Positions 46,673 through 58,647 are shown, counted from the first letter of the stretch. The stretch: 64,000 bases of DNA from Salinimonas chungwhensis DSM 16280 (GCF_000378185.1 NZ_KB899384.1:66320-130319), one strand, 5' to 3'. Translations and numbers: made by a program. Notes: generated from the sequence alone by a model not told the origin.

Positions 46673-47536
46673 TTAATTTTTGTCCGGAGCGGCGTTCACT
46701 TCTTGTCGTTTTACTTGCAAAGGCGACTCAGCCACACCTTTAGCTACAAAGCCAGTCCAGTCAGCGGGCAATTTTGCCAGTACATCCCGGGCTTCCTGCT
46801 GGTTACTAAAAGTGGCGAATACGCACGCCCCTGTGCCCGTCATCCGCGACGGTGCGTAGTGTATCAACCACTGTAATAATTTTGCAACTTCGGGATGCCG
46901 TTTACAGACAATTTGCTGGCAATCATTACCGGTGGTCTCAAAATGATAGCTATCCCATGCAATAGGGGCAGTAGAGCGGGGTAAATCCGGCTGCGAAAAA
47001 ATCTCTGGAGTACTCACCTGGACACCGGGGTTTACAACGAGATACCAATTTTCTGGTAGCGATACGGGCGCAAACTTTTCGCCTACGCCTTCGGCAAAAG
47101 CGGTTTGCCCGTGAATAAATACAGGCACATCCGCACCGAGCGCTAAACCGATTGCGGCCAACTCGGCGTCACTTAACTGACAATTCCATAAATGATTTAG
47201 GGCGACCAACGTGGTTGCTGCATTAGAGGAGCCGCCACCAATTCCACCGCCCATTGGCAACTGTTTATCCAGGTGAATGGTAACACCTTGCTTTATATTG
47301 CAATGCTGCGCAAGCAAGCGGGCCGCTTTTAATATCAGGTTGTCTTCATCGGCCACCCCCGCAAGAGAACTGGCCAGCGCGATCTTTTTGTTATCAGAAA
47401 TATCAAAGGCCAGGCGGTCCCCAACATCCAGTATCTGAAAGAGCGTCTGCAAGCGATGATAGCCGTTTTCGTAACGGCCGGTAATGTGTAAAAAAAGATT
47501 GAGTTTGGCCGGGCTTGGCCACCAGGACAATGACAT
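46673..47536 (-). CDS. ispE: 4-diphosphocytidyl-2-C-methyl-D-erythritol kinase IspE
   Basis: GHMP kinase of the non-mevalonate isoprenoid pathway. The 287-residue protein starts [22 protein letters not shown], with the GHMP phosphate-binding loop [16 protein letters not shown] and the later [10 protein letters not shown]. The ATG at 47536 lies just past the lolB stop; an ATG five codons earlier overlaps lolB. Confidence 0.96.
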   Translation of the reverse strand: MSLSWWPSPAKLNLFLHITGRYENGYHRLQTLFQILDVGDRLAFDISDNKKIALASSLAGVADEDNLILKAARLLAQHCNIKQGVTIHLDKQLPMGGGIGGGSSNAATTLVALNHLWNCQLSDAELAAIGLALGADVPVFIHGQTAFAEGVGEKFAPVSLPENWYLVVNPGVQVSTPEIFSQPDLPRSTAPIAWDSYHFETTGNDCQQIVCKRHPEVAKLLQWLIHYAPSRMTGTGACVFATFSNQQEARDVLAKLPADWTGFVAKGVAESPLQVKRQEVNAAPDKN

Positions 47537-47538
47537 GA

Positions 47539-48144
47539 CTAAAGGGTCCATTTATCAATGCGGATTTTTATAAATGTATTCGCTTGTTGCGTATTGGTCA
47601 GTGTGAGGGCGTGGGGGAGCCATACATCACCAACCTGTCCATAATTAGCATAACTGACTGTCCAGGCACCGCAGCCTTCACACTTTCCCGGTGACAGTGA
47701 CTGGAGTAGTTGCTTTTCATTTAACTGATACTGATCGGTTGGGCCGGGCAATCCCTTAATCCAGTCAAGTAAGCGTTCGACCGGCAACTGCCAGCCCGTT
47801 ACGGCCTCTATAACCTGTTTCGGGTCAGTGTTTTCAAACACCTTGTCATCGGCTTTTAACACAGCATGACCGGCAGTATATTTTAAATCAACCAGCGTAA
47901 TCCCAAGTAAATTCGTTAAACGAAACTGAAAGTCAGGCTGGTCATAACGCCAGTTCAGGTTGGCGCTCATCGCTTCCTGGTTTTGCCGGATAGCCATTTT
48001 ACCCGACGCTTTCCAGGTGTTGATTTCCTCCAGGGCGGCAAGCTGCGCAGGCAGATCGACCGATTTTTCCGGGCCATCAGGCAGGGTGGTACAGGCTGCC
48101 ATAATAAAAAGGCAGGACAAAACACAACAAAAACGTAGCAGCAT
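47539..48144 (-). CDS. lolB: outer-membrane lipoprotein receptor LolB
   Basis: Accepts lipoproteins from LolA and inserts them into the outer membrane. The 201-residue protein has a lipobox (LFIMAAC, modified Cys near 18), then a half-barrel fold with [22 protein letters not shown] and [18 protein letters not shown]. Divergent from hemA and directly before ispE, as in E. coli. Confidence 0.95.
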   Translation of the reverse strand: MLLRFCCVLSCLFIMAACTTLPDGPEKSVDLPAQLAALEEINTWKASGKMAIRQNQEAMSANLNWRYDQPDFQFRLTNLLGITLVDLKYTAGHAVLKADDKVFENTDPKQVIEAVTGWQLPVERLLDWIKGLPGPTDQYQLNEKQLLQSLSPGKCEGCGAWTVSYANYGQVGDVWLPHALTLTNTQQANTFIKIRIDKWTL

Positions 48145-48259
48145 AAGAAAAAATCGATTGGCCTGATTGATCTATATATAGGAACACAATTACAGCAACA
48201 CTTTCAATAATTTTGCCTTTTTCGTACAATGCCGCTCCGAAGTCGCCAGATGAATATAA

Positions 48260-49534
48260 ATGACCTTACTTGCCCTCGGAATCAATCACAAAACGGCACC
48301 TGTTGCTTTACGTGAGAAAGTTGCCTTTACACCAGACTCCCTGGTTTCGGCCCTTTCCTCATTAAAAAAGCAAGACGGGGTTAGTGAAGCTGTCATTGTT
48401 TCGACGTGCAACAGGACAGAAATTTACGTTAATGGTGCCTGGCCGACATGTCGGCCGGTGCTAAAGTGGCTGGCTGATTTTCACCGGGTAGATGAAACGC
48501 TGATCAACGAACATAGTTATCAATATTCCAAAGGTGAAACAATTCGTCATATTATGCGGGTAGCTGCCGGGCTGGACTCTCTCATTCTGGGCGAGCCGCA
48601 GATTCTAGGTCAGGTGAAGCAGGCTTTCAACGATGCCCGTCACAGTGGTACCGTCAGTGCAGAATTTGAGCGGCTCTTTCAGCATACTTTTTCTGTGGCT
48701 AAAAAAGTTCGCACCGAAACCGATATTGGCGCCAATGCAGTATCAGTCGCATTTGCCGCAGTACAACTGGCAAAGCATATATTTTCGGCGTTACCCAAGC
48801 GTTCAGTGCTGTTAGTGGGCGCTGGCGAAACCATCGAACTGGTAGCTCAGCATCTTAAAGAGCAGGGAGTCGGGCATTTAAGTGTGGCAAATCGTACGGT
48901 GGCCCGGGCGCAGAATTTATCTGCCAAGCTGGATGCCGATGTACTTACCCTGGCTCAGGTGCCAGAGCAGCTCCATAACTTTGATATTGTAATCAGCTCC
49001 ACCGCCAGCCAGTTGCCCCTTATCGGTAAGGGTATGGTGGAAAGAGCGCTCAGGCAACGGCGTAATATTCCCATGTTTTTAGTCGATCTTGCGGTACCCA
49101 GGGACATTGAGTCGGAAGTCAATGAACTGGGCGATGCATATCTCTATACAGTGGATGATTTACAGCATATCGTAGAGCAGAATCTGGCCTCGCGGGAAGA
49201 AGCCGCCCAGGAAGCAGAACAAATTATCGCTGCACAGGTAGAAACCTATTTATCCTGGCAGCAAAGTCAGCGGTCCATTGATTTGGTCAGACAATTCCGT
49301 GAACGCGGCACCGCGCAACGCGATGAGCTGGTGGCCAAAGCACTGGCACAGCTACAGGACGGCAAACAGCCCGAAGATGTTGTCAAAGAGATGGCTTATA
49401 AATTAACCAATTCACTGATGCACGGGCCTACCCGGGTTTTGCGGGATGCCGCGTCAACCAGTGATACATCGCTGAAACAGTGGCTGAGTGATTCGCTAGA
49501 ATTGGATGACCAGTCTAACCAGCGTCAAGAATAA
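48260..49534 (+). CDS. hemA: glutamyl-tRNA reductase HemA
   Basis: First committed step of tetrapyrrole synthesis by the C5 route. The 424-residue protein starts MTLLALGINHKTAPVALRE. The catalytic Cys is in VIVSTCNRTEIY (near residue 50), followed by LDSLILGEPQILGQVK, the NADPH-binding VLLVGAGETIELVA, and a C-terminal dimerisation helix. prfA follows after 12 bases. Confidence 0.98.
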   Translation: MTLLALGINHKTAPVALREKVAFTPDSLVSALSSLKKQDGVSEAVIVSTCNRTEIYVNGAWPTCRPVLKWLADFHRVDETLINEHSYQYSKGETIRHIMRVAAGLDSLILGEPQILGQVKQAFNDARHSGTVSAEFERLFQHTFSVAKKVRTETDIGANAVSVAFAAVQLAKHIFSALPKRSVLLVGAGETIELVAQHLKEQGVGHLSVANRTVARAQNLSAKLDADVLTLAQVPEQLHNFDIVISSTASQLPLIGKGMVERALRQRRNIPMFLVDLAVPRDIESEVNELGDAYLYTVDDLQHIVEQNLASREEAAQEAEQIIAAQVETYLSWQQSQRSIDLVRQFRERGTAQRDELVAKALAQLQDGKQPEDVVKEMAYKLTNSLMHGPTRVLRDAASTSDTSLKQWLSDSLELDDQSNQRQE

Positions 49535-49546
49535 GGTAAAACATTA

Positions 49547-50632
49547 ATGAAAGAGTCGGTTGTCAATAAGCTGGAAAACCTGGTTGAGCGCTTTGACGAG
49601 GTACAGGCGTTACTGGGCGATCCCGACGTCATCGGTAATCAGGATAAGTTTCGCGCGCTATCCAAGGAATACAGTCAGTTAGAGGACGTAGTAAAAGGCT
49701 TTAATGCTTATCGTCAGGCTGAACAGAACCTGGCCTCTGCCAATGAAATGCTCGAAGAAGATGATGCAGAGATGCGCGAAATGGCGCAGGAAGAGATTAA
49801 GTCTGCGAAGGCGGAGCTGGCCGCGCTGGAAGAAGAATTGCAAATTCTGCTGCTGCCCAGAGATCCCAATGATGATCACAGTTGCTTCCTGGAAATACGC
49901 GCTGGCGCCGGTGGTGATGAAGCGGCGATTTTTGCCGGAGACTTGTTCCGTATGTACAGCCGTTTCGCTGAACATCAGGGGTGGCGGGTAGAACTGGTCA
50001 GTGCCAGTGAAGGCGAGCATGGCGGCTTTAAAGAAGTCATTGCCAATGTGTCCGGAGATGGAGCCTACGGTACGCTGAAGTTTGAGTCAGGAGGCCACCG
50101 GGTGCAGCGCGTCCCGGAAACAGAAAGTCAGGGCCGTATTCATACTTCTGCCTGCACCGTTGCTGTGCTGCCTGAGGTGCCGGAATCTGAGGCAATCGAC
50201 ATCAATCCTGCAGACCTGAAAGTTGACACCTTCCGGGCTTCAGGCGCGGGTGGTCAGCATGTTAATAAAACTGACTCGGCCATCCGTATTACCCATATTC
50301 CCAGTGGCCTGGTAGTAGAGTGTCAGGATGAACGCTCCCAGCATAAAAACCGGGCTAAGGCGATGTCAGTGTTGCAGGCTCGTCTGAATCAGATTGAAGA
50401 AGAAAAACGGGCGGCAGAAGAAGCAACGACCCGCCGCAACCTGGTGGGTAGTGGTGATCGTTCAGAGCGTATTCGCACCTATAACTTCCCTCAGGGCAGG
50501 GTCACCGATCACCGTATCAATCTGACCCTGTATCGTCTTGAAGATGTGGTTCAGGGAGATTTGAACGCGCTACTGGAGCCTATTCGACAAGAACATCATG
50601 CTGATCTTCTTGCCTCACTTGCGGACGAATAA
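49547..50632 (+). CDS. prfA: peptide chain release factor 1
   Basis: Ends translation at UAA and UAG. The 361-residue protein has the GGQ catalytic motif ([15 protein letters not shown], near residue 237). The anticodon-like PxT region is seen as [30 protein letters not shown] and the C-terminal domain follow. The Gln of GGQ would be methylated by PrmC, encoded next. RF1 presence means UAG should act as a stop in this organism. Confidence 0.98.
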   Translation: MKESVVNKLENLVERFDEVQALLGDPDVIGNQDKFRALSKEYSQLEDVVKGFNAYRQAEQNLASANEMLEEDDAEMREMAQEEIKSAKAELAALEEELQILLLPRDPNDDHSCFLEIRAGAGGDEAAIFAGDLFRMYSRFAEHQGWRVELVSASEGEHGGFKEVIANVSGDGAYGTLKFESGGHRVQRVPETESQGRIHTSACTVAVLPEVPESEAIDINPADLKVDTFRASGAGGQHVNKTDSAIRITHIPSGLVVECQDERSQHKNRAKAMSVLQARLNQIEEEKRAAEEATTRRNLVGSGDRSERIRTYNFPQGRVTDHRINLTLYRLEDVVQGDLNALLEPIRQEHHADLLASLADE

Positions 50633-51459
50633 TGCAAATCCAGCAAGCGTTGGCGTGGGCAAAAAGCCAGCTTGCCAGCAGTGACAGCGCAGCACTCGAT
50701 GCCAGAGTACTGCTTGCGTTTATGCTTGATACGACTCAGGCCTGGTTGCTGACATGGCCTGATAAGATGTTGTCTGAAGCACAGTTTGAACGCTTCAGAC
50801 AACTGATTGCTCAACGTGCCGAAGGCCGTCCGGTAGCACATATAACTGGCTATCGAGACTTCTGGTCATTGACCCTTAAAGTGTCGCCCACTACGCTTAT
50901 TCCTCGCCCTGATACTGAAATACTTGTCGAGCAGGCTTTAATGTGTTTACCCGCCGTTGACGCCAATGTGCTGGATTTGGGCACTGGCACTGGTTCCGTT
51001 GCACTGGCGATAGCGTCAGAATGCGCGAGTGCGCAGGTAACCGGCGTGGACATCGTCGCTGATGCTGTCGCACTGGCTAAAGACAACGCCCGGCGTAATG
51101 CAATTAGTAACGCAACGTTTCTGCAAAGCAATTGGTTTGACGCCGTCCAGGGCGAGCAGTTTTCTGTGATTGTGAGCAATCCACCATATGTAGAAACGCG
51201 GAGCCCTTATTTAAGTCAGGGTGATGTAAGGTTTGAACCCGCCAGTGCACTTACTTCCGGACATGATGGGCTGGATGATATTCGCAAGATTATTTGCCAG
51301 GCCCGTGGTTTTTTAAATGCCGAAGGGTGGTTGTTACTGGAGCATGGTTTTGATCAGGGTGAAGCGATTCAGGCGTTAATGCGAAACAACAAGTATGAAG
51401 ATATAGCTACCATCTGCGATTTGGCTGGACATCCAAGAGTCACTTTAGGCCGGCGGTAA
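50632..51459 (+). CDS. prmC: release-factor glutamine methyltransferase PrmC
   Basis: SAM-dependent N5-methylation of the GGQ glutamine in RF1/RF2. The 275-residue protein has the SAM-binding VLDLGTGTGSVALAIA and the substrate motif VSNPPYVETR. The ATG overlaps the prfA stop (TAATG), so it is coupled. Confidence 0.97.
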   Translation: MQIQQALAWAKSQLASSDSAALDARVLLAFMLDTTQAWLLTWPDKMLSEAQFERFRQLIAQRAEGRPVAHITGYRDFWSLTLKVSPTTLIPRPDTEILVEQALMCLPAVDANVLDLGTGTGSVALAIASECASAQVTGVDIVADAVALAKDNARRNAISNATFLQSNWFDAVQGEQFSVIVSNPPYVETRSPYLSQGDVRFEPASALTSGHDGLDDIRKIICQARGFLNAEGWLLLEHGFDQGEAIQALMRNNKYEDIATICDLAGHPRVTLGRR

Positions 51460-51551
51460 TTAAGGCTACCCGTGCATTGCGCTATCGGCGCTGAGTTGCG
51501 ATAGTAAACTATTTTTGACGAGTCATGTTCCCACACTAAGAAGGAAAATCT

Positions 51552-51926
51552 ATGTACATGATGGCTAAACACCTCCATTTAACCGCCGTGGCGCTCAGTA
51601 TACTGCTGTTTATATTACGCTTTATTTTACTTCAGGCCAGCCCCAGGGTGCTGGAGCAGAAATGGGCAAAAATTCTTCCTCATGTTATTGATACGGTACT
51701 ACTGGCCAGTGCGCTGTGGCTGTGTGCCATCTTGTCGCAGTGGCCATTTGTCAACGACTGGCTTACCTTCAAAGTAGTTGGCCTGGTGATCTACATTTTA
51801 ATGGGTATGTTTGCACTGAAGTGGGGGCGCTCAGCACCGCTGCGCTGGATAGGCTTCATTGGCGCACTGACCTGGATAGTGCTTATCGCCCGCGTCGCAT
51901 TTACTAAACAAGCAATCATTTTTTAA
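51552..51926 (+). CDS. SirB2-family membrane protein
   Basis: 124 residues with four hydrophobic segments; MYMMAKHLHLTAVALSILLFILRF is a typical SirB2/YchQ opening. It sits between prmC and kdsA, where this family is found in E. coli. AGAAGGA lies before the ATG. Function unknown. Confidence 0.85.
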   Translation: MYMMAKHLHLTAVALSILLFILRFILLQASPRVLEQKWAKILPHVIDTVLLASALWLCAILSQWPFVNDWLTFKVVGLVIYILMGMFALKWGRSAPLRWIGFIGALTWIVLIARVAFTKQAIIF

Positions 51927-52796
<870 letters not shown>

Positions 52797-52823
52797 ACTG
52801 AGTGTTACTTAAACCGTCTGATC

Positions 52824-52850
52824 ATACAGGCAAGCGGCGCTTGCCTGTAT
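52824..52850. terminator. stem-loop between kdsA and the convergent small gene
   Basis: ATACAGGCAAG at 52824-52834 and CTTGCCTGTAT at 52840-52850 form a perfect 11-base stem with a five-base loop. No T tract follows on either strand. Confidence 0.5.
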
Positions 52851-52871
52851 CATATCAGGTGTAGAAAAACG

Positions 52872-53153
52872 TTATTCGCCGGCGCTGGTTTGCGGCTTAG
52901 TTGCCACCTTTGCTGGCTGATAGGCCAACTGTATGTCAGTTAGATATTTGGCTTTACCCTGGTCAAGGGTCACTTTAACCTGTCTGGCAATAACGTCTTT
53001 AATATCAAGATTAGCCTTAACGACGTCATTATCGAGATTGACGGTAACGCCGTTTTTTTCTGCATATTGGGTATTTTCAAGGTTATCTGCCTGTGCAGTC
53101 GCCGCGCTGACAAAGGCCAATACCGAAACAGATGATAGAAGTAGCTTTTTCAT
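52872..53153 (-). CDS. small exported protein of unknown function
   Basis: 93 residues with a clear Sec signal (KKLLLSSVSVLAFVSAATAQA). The mature part of about 70 residues has polar strands (GVTVNLDNDVVKANLDIKD and RQVKVTLDQGKAKYL) and a Pro/Thr-rich end. No cysteine. Not recognised. Divergent from gcvA; the 214-base gap between them is AT-rich and shows no gene I can support, including no GcvB-like RNA seed. Confidence 0.7.
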   Translation of the reverse strand: MKKLLLSSVSVLAFVSAATAQADNLENTQYAEKNGVTVNLDNDVVKANLDIKDVIARQVKVTLDQGKAKYLTDIQLAYQPAKVATKPQTSAGE

Positions 53154-53367
53154 TTTACACCTAATAGAATTTATATAAGATTTATATCACAGTTGTTAAA
53201 ACTGTTAACAAAGTTATCTTGTAACTTGCTGTTAACAAAGAGTCTTTTTTATTTCGTGTAAATAGTAGTCACTTTCTGCTTATTTTTAAAACGAATAAAA
53301 GTATGGGTGTTCCATTAAAAAATCTAATGCTTTTGTCATTTATTCTTCATACGGTGAGGCCTGATTC

Positions 53368-54267
53368 ATGCAACGTCGTTTACCTCCGCTAAATGCGCTT
53401 AAAGCCTTTGAGGCTGCAGCCCGACATTTAAGTTTTACCAAAGCGGCTGATGAACTGTTCGTCACTCAGGCAGCTGTCAGTCATCAGATTAAAGCGCTTG
53501 AAGAATACTTATCCATGAAGCTGTTTATCCGGCGCAATCGAACCTTACTGCTGACGGAAGAGGGGCAGGCCTACTTTCTGGAATTAAAAGATATATTTAA
53601 AAGTTTGCAGGAAGCCACCGACAAGCTGCTTGCCAAGGGCAGTAAAGGCGCTATTACCGTAGCTATGCCGCCGAGTTTTGCCTCACAATGGCTGGTACCC
53701 AGGATCAGTAAATTCAGCCTTGACCATCCCGATATTGATGTACGCATCAAAGCAGTGGATTTTGATGAAGGCTTTTTAGACGACGATGTAGATGTAGCAA
53801 TCTATTATGGTAAGGGACGCTGGTCGGGCGTAAAGGCAGATAAGCTGCACAATGAATTTCTGACACCGCTGTGTGCACCAAGTCTTTTCAGCGGCCCGAA
53901 ACCGCTTTCCAGCCTGGCGGATTTAAAACATCATGTTCTGTTGCATGATTTAAGCCGGGAAGCCTGGAAAAACTGGCTTCGTCAAGTGGGCGTGCCCGGG
54001 GTTAACGTTAATCAGGGGCCGGTTTTCAGCCACTCTATGCTGGTTCTGCAGGCCGCTGCGCTGGGGCAGGGTATAGCATTGGCCAATACAATTCTGGCAC
54101 GGCCAGAGTTAGACGCCGGTCGGTTGATTATGCCGTTTTCTGAACGCGTTGAGAGTCGCGATGCGTTTTACGTTGTCTGTGACGAAGCACAGGCAGATTT
54201 AGGCAAAATAGCCGCTTTTCGTGAATGGATTCTGGCCCAGGTTGAAGAGGAGCAGGATAATGTTTGA
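53368..54267 (+). CDS. gcvA: LysR-type regulator GcvA
   Basis: Regulator of glycine cleavage genes in E. coli. The 299-residue protein starts RRLPPLNALKAFEAAARHLSF, with the HTH in TKAADELFVTQAAVSHQIKALE, very close to GcvA. The effector domain has the GcvA-like DVDVAIYYGKGRWSGV and VFSHSMLVLQAAALGQGIALAN. It is followed by YgdD and RlmM genes as in E. coli, with one hydrolase gene added. Confidence 0.93.
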   Translation: MQRRLPPLNALKAFEAAARHLSFTKAADELFVTQAAVSHQIKALEEYLSMKLFIRRNRTLLLTEEGQAYFLELKDIFKSLQEATDKLLAKGSKGAITVAMPPSFASQWLVPRISKFSLDHPDIDVRIKAVDFDEGFLDDDVDVAIYYGKGRWSGVKADKLHNEFLTPLCAPSLFSGPKPLSSLADLKHHVLLHDLSREAWKNWLRQVGVPGVNVNQGPVFSHSMLVLQAAALGQGIALANTILARPELDAGRLIMPFSERVESRDAFYVVCDEAQADLGKIAAFREWILAQVEEEQDNV

Positions 54268-54889
54268 TTATCAGGTTAGCCGCACCGAAGCCCCGTTTTG
54301 TCGTCTTGTGCTGGCTCATGGCGCCGGTGCGGGTTATCAGACAGCGTTTATGACACAAATGGCAGATTATCTGGCGGCTCGTAATATCGAAGTCTGGCGA
54401 TTTAACTTTCCTTATATGCAGACAATGCAAGCCACAGGAAAACGCCGTCCGCCGGATAGAATGCCCACACTGGAAACCCATTTTCTCGCCGTGCTGAATC
54501 AGATTGCTGATAGCGAAGTGTCGTTACCGTTATTTGTGGGTGGCAAGTCTATGGGAGGGCGAGTGGCCACCCATATCCTGTCACAATCACATGCATTGGG
54601 CGCGGTGGTATTGGGTTATCCCTTTCACCCGCCGGCCAGACCCGATAAGCTTAGGACCGAACACTTTGCACAATTATCCAAACCTGTTTGCATTTGCCAG
54701 GGGGAGCGTGACACATTTGGCACCCGCGCAGAGATAGATAGCTATCATTTGCCTGACACCGTTAGCGTGTCTTTTCTTCCCGATGGCGATCATAGTTTAC
54801 AACCCCGGCGGCGCAGCGGTAAAACCCTGGATGACAATATGCAGCAGACAGCCCAAATCGCTGCCACATTTATGCACGACCAGGTGTAG
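54260..54889 (+). CDS. KANL3/Tex30-type alpha/beta-hydrolase-like protein
   Basis: 209 residues; LVLAHGAGAGYQTAFM, FVGGKSMGGRVATHI (nucleophile Ser in GKSMGG), YPFHPP and LPDGDHSL are the oxyanion, Ser and His motifs of this hydrolase group. The ATG at 54260 has AGGA just upstream and overlaps the gcvA stop by eight bases. Substrate unknown. Confidence 0.85.
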   Translation: MFDYQVSRTEAPFCRLVLAHGAGAGYQTAFMTQMADYLAARNIEVWRFNFPYMQTMQATGKRRPPDRMPTLETHFLAVLNQIADSEVSLPLFVGGKSMGGRVATHILSQSHALGAVVLGYPFHPPARPDKLRTEHFAQLSKPVCICQGERDTFGTRAEIDSYHLPDTVSVSFLPDGDHSLQPRRRSGKTLDDNMQQTAQIAATFMHDQV

Positions 54890-54898
54890 GAGACCAAT

Positions 54899-55273
54899 GT
54901 GAGACTAATGATAATACTTGGCGCGATCAGTGCCCTGATGGCGGTAATTTTTGGCGCGCTGGCTGCCCACGGTCTTGATGGGGTGCTAGGAGAACGCGCG
55001 TTAGAATCGTTCAAAACAGCAGTTCAGTACCAGATGTACCACAGCCTGGCTGTTTTGCTGGTTATCGCGTTGCCCCAGTTGCATGCACGGCTGGCACGGC
55101 TTGCCTCAGTCTGCTTTTTGTCAGGGATAGTGCTGTTTAGTGGCAGTATTTATCTACTGACGCTGGCAGGGCTAAGCTGGCTGGGGCCGGTGACGCCCGT
55201 TGGTGGCGGGATTATGATAGTGGGCTGGCTTTTAGTGATTGTGGCGACAATAAAAGGAGCACGCAATGTCTAG
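54899..55273 (+). CDS. DUF423-family membrane protein (YgdD-like)
   Basis: 124 residues, four hydrophobic segments, with FGALAAHGLDGVLGERALESF and QYQMYHSLAVL, the DUF423 signature. GTG start at 54899 after AGGAG; an ATG three codons on is an alternative. The end overlaps rlmM by eight bases. Function unknown. Confidence 0.88.
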   Translation: MRLMIILGAISALMAVIFGALAAHGLDGVLGERALESFKTAVQYQMYHSLAVLLVIALPQLHARLARLASVCFLSGIVLFSGSIYLLTLAGLSWLGPVTPVGGGIMIVGWLLVIVATIKGARNV

Positions 55274-56345
55274 CCTGCTGGCCTATTGTCGTTCTGGCTA
55301 TGAGACCGACTTAGCAAAAGAGCTGACGGAAAAAGCAATAGCGTTAAATTGTATGGGTTATCCCAGGTTTCTGCCCGGCCAGGGCTATGTTAAGTATATT
55401 TGTTATAACGCTGCTGATGCTGATACGTTGGGTAAAAAGCTGGCGGTAAGCGATACCATTTTTGCCCGGCAGATGTTTGTCGTGACGGATCATCTTGAGC
55501 AACTCGATAAAGCGGACCGGCTGGGGCCCGTTCTGGCCGCGATAAAAGCAAATGATAACCCGGCGATGAAAAATGGTATTTTATACGTCGACCATGCTGA
55601 CACCGATGATGGCAAAGCACTGGCGAAGCTGTGCCGCAAGTTTGCCGTGGTGTTACGTCAGTCTCTGCGAAAGAATCATTGTCTTACCTACAAAGAACAA
55701 CCGCACGGTCGCGCTATCCATGTTTTTTTCACTGATTTTGATACCTGTCAGGTTGGATATTCTTATCCTGGCTGTCGCAGCAATCACGCTAACGGTATTT
55801 ACAGACTGAAGTTTCCCACCGGTGCCCCCAGCCGATCTACCCTGAAACTGGAAGAGGCAATTCTTACCATGCTGACCGAACAGGAGCGAGACGAGGTGCT
55901 GCGTGCCGGCAGCAGAGCTGTCGATTTGGGCGCTTGTCCCGGTGGCTGGACTTACCAGCTGGTCAGGCGGGGCATGTATGTAGAAGCGATTGATAACGGC
56001 GAGATTGACGCCTCTTTGATGGCCTCAGGCCAGGTGGAACACTTCGCCGCTGATGGATTTACTTATCAGCCTCAAATGGGCCGTGTAGAACTACTTGTTT
56101 GTGATATGATAGAGCAACCTAACCGAGTGGCAAAGCTCATGGGTGACTGGCTGGTGCATCGCCTGGCTGAACATGCCATCTTTAATTTGAAGTTACCTAT
56201 GAAAAAACGTTTTGAAACAGTCAGCGAGGCAATCGCTTTGTTGCAGGAACGGTTAGACAAACTTGATCATGAGTTTGTCACATGTTTTAAGCATCTATAT
56301 CATAATCGCGATGAAATAACGGTGACTGTAGTGCGCAAAGTTTAA
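55266..56345 (+). CDS. rlmM: 23S rRNA 2'-O-ribose methyltransferase RlmM
   Basis: Methylates C2498 of 23S rRNA. The 359-residue protein has an N-terminal THUMP-like domain and a C-terminal Rossmann methyltransferase with AVDLGACPGGWTYQLVRRG. The K-D-K-E tetrad region is visible in VCDMIEQP and IFNLKLPMKKR. AGGAGCACGC lies before the ATG. Confidence 0.95.
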   Translation: MSSLLAYCRSGYETDLAKELTEKAIALNCMGYPRFLPGQGYVKYICYNAADADTLGKKLAVSDTIFARQMFVVTDHLEQLDKADRLGPVLAAIKANDNPAMKNGILYVDHADTDDGKALAKLCRKFAVVLRQSLRKNHCLTYKEQPHGRAIHVFFTDFDTCQVGYSYPGCRSNHANGIYRLKFPTGAPSRSTLKLEEAILTMLTEQERDEVLRAGSRAVDLGACPGGWTYQLVRRGMYVEAIDNGEIDASLMASGQVEHFAADGFTYQPQMGRVELLVCDMIEQPNRVAKLMGDWLVHRLAEHAIFNLKLPMKKRFETVSEAIALLQERLDKLDHEFVTCFKHLYHNRDEITVTVVRKV

Positions 56346-56510
56346 TTTGCGCTAATCGCGATAATTTATTGAATAATAAGTAATAATTTAAATGGTGGCG
56401 TGGAACCGCTGGATAAGTTTTATACTTTTTGCGGAAAGGGCTGTCAATCTGGTATTGAAATCCTTTATAATCCCGCCGTTTTTTTACTCTGAACCAACGA
56501 AAGTGAACTA

Positions 56511-58598
56511 ATGGCAGACTTATCTCTATACAGAAATATTGGTATTTTCGCGCACGTAGACGCGGGTAAAACCACCACAACTGAACGTATTTTGAAACTT
56601 ACCGGTAAAATTCATAAAACCGGTGAAGTGCACGATGGTGAGTCAACAACTGACTTTATGGATCAGGAAGCGGAGCGTGGTATCACAATCCAGTCAGCTG
56701 CGACCACCTGTTTCTGGAAAGACCACCGTCTGAACATCATTGATACGCCTGGACACGTTGACTTTACTGTTGAAGTTTATCGTTCACTGAAAGTCCTGGA
56801 CGGTGGTATCGGTGTATTCTGTGGTTCTGGTGGTGTTGAGCCACAATCAGAAACCAACTGGCGTTATGCCAACGAATCGGGCGTTGCACGGGTTATCTTC
56901 GTCAACAAGTTGGACCGTATGGGTGCAGACTTCTATCGTGTAATCGGTCAAATCAAAAAAGTACTGGGTGCTAAGCCTGTAGTCATGACATTGCCCATCG
57001 GTATCGAAGATGAATTCAACGGTATTATCGATGTACTTGAAGAAAAAGCATACATCTGGGACGAGACCGGTCTGCCAGAGAACTTTGAAGTATGTGATGT
57101 TCCTGAAGACATGAAAGATAAAGTTGCCCAGTACCGTGAAGAGCTGATTGAAACAGCGGTAGAAATGGACGACGATCTGATGATGGCTTATATGGATGGT
57201 GAAATGCCATCTATTGATGATATCAAGCGTTGTATCCGTAAAGGCACACGTGATCTTGAGTTCTTCCCGACTTATTGTGGTTCTGCTTTTAAAAATAAAG
57301 GTGTGCAGCTGGTTCTTGACGGTGTTCTTGAATATCTGCCAAACCCAACAGAAGTTGATCCTCAGCCGTTGACTGACAAAGATACCGGTGAAGCGACGGG
57401 TGAACACGCGATTGTCTCTAAAGACGAGCCATTCCGTGCCCTGGCGTTTAAAATTATGGACGACCGCTTTGGTGCGCTTACCTTCGTACGTGTTTATTCA
57501 GGTGTGCTTAACAAGGGTGATACCATCCTTAACAGTGCTACGGGGAAAACAGAGCGAATTGGCCGTATGGTTGAAATGCATGCTAATGACCGCACAGAAC
57601 TGACCACCGCTCATGCGGGTGACATTCTTGCTATTGTTGGTATGAAAAACGTACAAACTGGTCATACGCTGTGTGCTACCAGCAACCCTTGTACGCTTGA
57701 GCCGATGATTTTCCCTGAGCCGGTAATCTCTATTGCAGTTAAGCCAAAAGATAAAGGCGCCACTGAAAAAATGGGCATCGCTATCGGCAAACTGGTTTCT
57801 GAAGATCCTTCCTTCCAGGTTGAAACTGACGAAGACTCAGGCGAAACCATTCTTAAGGGAATGGGTGAGCTGCACCTTGATATCAAAGTTGATATTCTGA
57901 AGCGTACTTATGGTGTTGAGCTTGAAGTAGGTCAACCACAGGTTGCTTACCGCGAGTCTATCACTCAGGAAATCGAAGATAGCTATACGCATAAGAAGCA
58001 ATCTGGTGGTTCTGGTCAGTTCGGTAAAATTGATTATCGTATCAAGCCAGGCGAAACAAACTCTGGTTACACCTTTACCTCAACAGTTGTGGGCGGAAAC
58101 GTACCAAAAGAGTTTTTCCCTGCCATTGAGAAAGGTTTCAAAGGCATGATGGATCAAGGCCCTCTGGCTGGATATCCGGTGCTTGACGTAGAGATTGAGC
58201 TGTTCGATGGTGCGTTCCACGCCGTTGACTCATCAGCAGTAGCTTTCGAAATTGCTGCGAAAGGTGCATATCGTCAGTCAATGCCTAAAGCTGGTCCGCA
58301 GATTCTTGAACCGATCATGAAAGTGGACGTGTTTACACCAGATGATCACGTAGGTGATGTTATTGGTGATTTGAACCGTCGTCGCGGTATGATTAAAGAC
58401 CAGGAAGCAGGCGTAACAGGCGTTCGCATTAAGGCTGATGTACCACTTTCTGAAATGTTTGGTTATATTGGTCAGTTGCGTACAATGACCTCTGGTCGTG
58501 GTCAGTTCTCAATGGAGTTCAGCCACTACGCATCATGCCCGCAGAATGTTGCAGATAAAGTTATCGAAGAAGCAAAAGCCCGCAAAGACGCGAAGTAA
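56511..58598 (+). CDS. fusA2: elongation factor G paralogue (EF-G 2 type)
   Basis: A GTPase of the EF-G family, 695 residues: G1 [15 protein letters not shown]3 [10 protein letters not shown]4 NKLDRMG, then domains II-V. It differs from the main EF-G in its short N-terminus ([15 protein letters not shown]) and in lacking the str-operon neighbours. It matches the second EF-G found in Vibrio, Shewanella and relatives. The paralogue may act in stress translation or ribosome recycling. A strong terminator follows. Confidence 0.9.
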   Translation: MADLSLYRNIGIFAHVDAGKTTTTERILKLTGKIHKTGEVHDGESTTDFMDQEAERGITIQSAATTCFWKDHRLNIIDTPGHVDFTVEVYRSLKVLDGGIGVFCGSGGVEPQSETNWRYANESGVARVIFVNKLDRMGADFYRVIGQIKKVLGAKPVVMTLPIGIEDEFNGIIDVLEEKAYIWDETGLPENFEVCDVPEDMKDKVAQYREELIETAVEMDDDLMMAYMDGEMPSIDDIKRCIRKGTRDLEFFPTYCGSAFKNKGVQLVLDGVLEYLPNPTEVDPQPLTDKDTGEATGEHAIVSKDEPFRALAFKIMDDRFGALTFVRVYSGVLNKGDTILNSATGKTERIGRMVEMHANDRTELTTAHAGDILAIVGMKNVQTGHTLCATSNPCTLEPMIFPEPVISIAVKPKDKGATEKMGIAIGKLVSEDPSFQVETDEDSGETILKGMGELHLDIKVDILKRTYGVELEVGQPQVAYRESITQEIEDSYTHKKQSGGSGQFGKIDYRIKPGETNSGYTFTSTVVGGNVPKEFFPAIEKGFKGMMDQGPLAGYPVLDVEIELFDGAFHAVDSSAVAFEIAAKGAYRQSMPKAGPQILEPIMKVDVFTPDDHVGDVIGDLNRRRGMIKDQEAGVTGVRIKADVPLSEMFGYIGQLRTMTSGRGQFSMEFSHYASCPQNVADKVIEEAKARKDAK

Positions 58599-58620
58599 AA
58601 GCTTTTCAGGTAATAGCAAA

Positions 58621-58647
58621 AACCCGCCTTACAGGCGGGTTTTTTTA
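58621..58647 (+). terminator. terminator after the EF-G paralogue
   Basis: AACCCGCC at 58621-58628 pairs with GGCGGGTT at 58634-58641 across a five-base loop, followed by a run of T. Confidence 0.88.

Noticed and set aside
53154..53367. GcvB-type small RNA expected near gcvA
   Set aside because: The gap is AT-rich without the CA-rich seed or a terminator of that RNA.
56847..57407. A 186-codon frame antisense to the EF-G paralogue
   Set aside because: Shadow frame opposite a conserved gene; composition reflects reversed EF-G codons.
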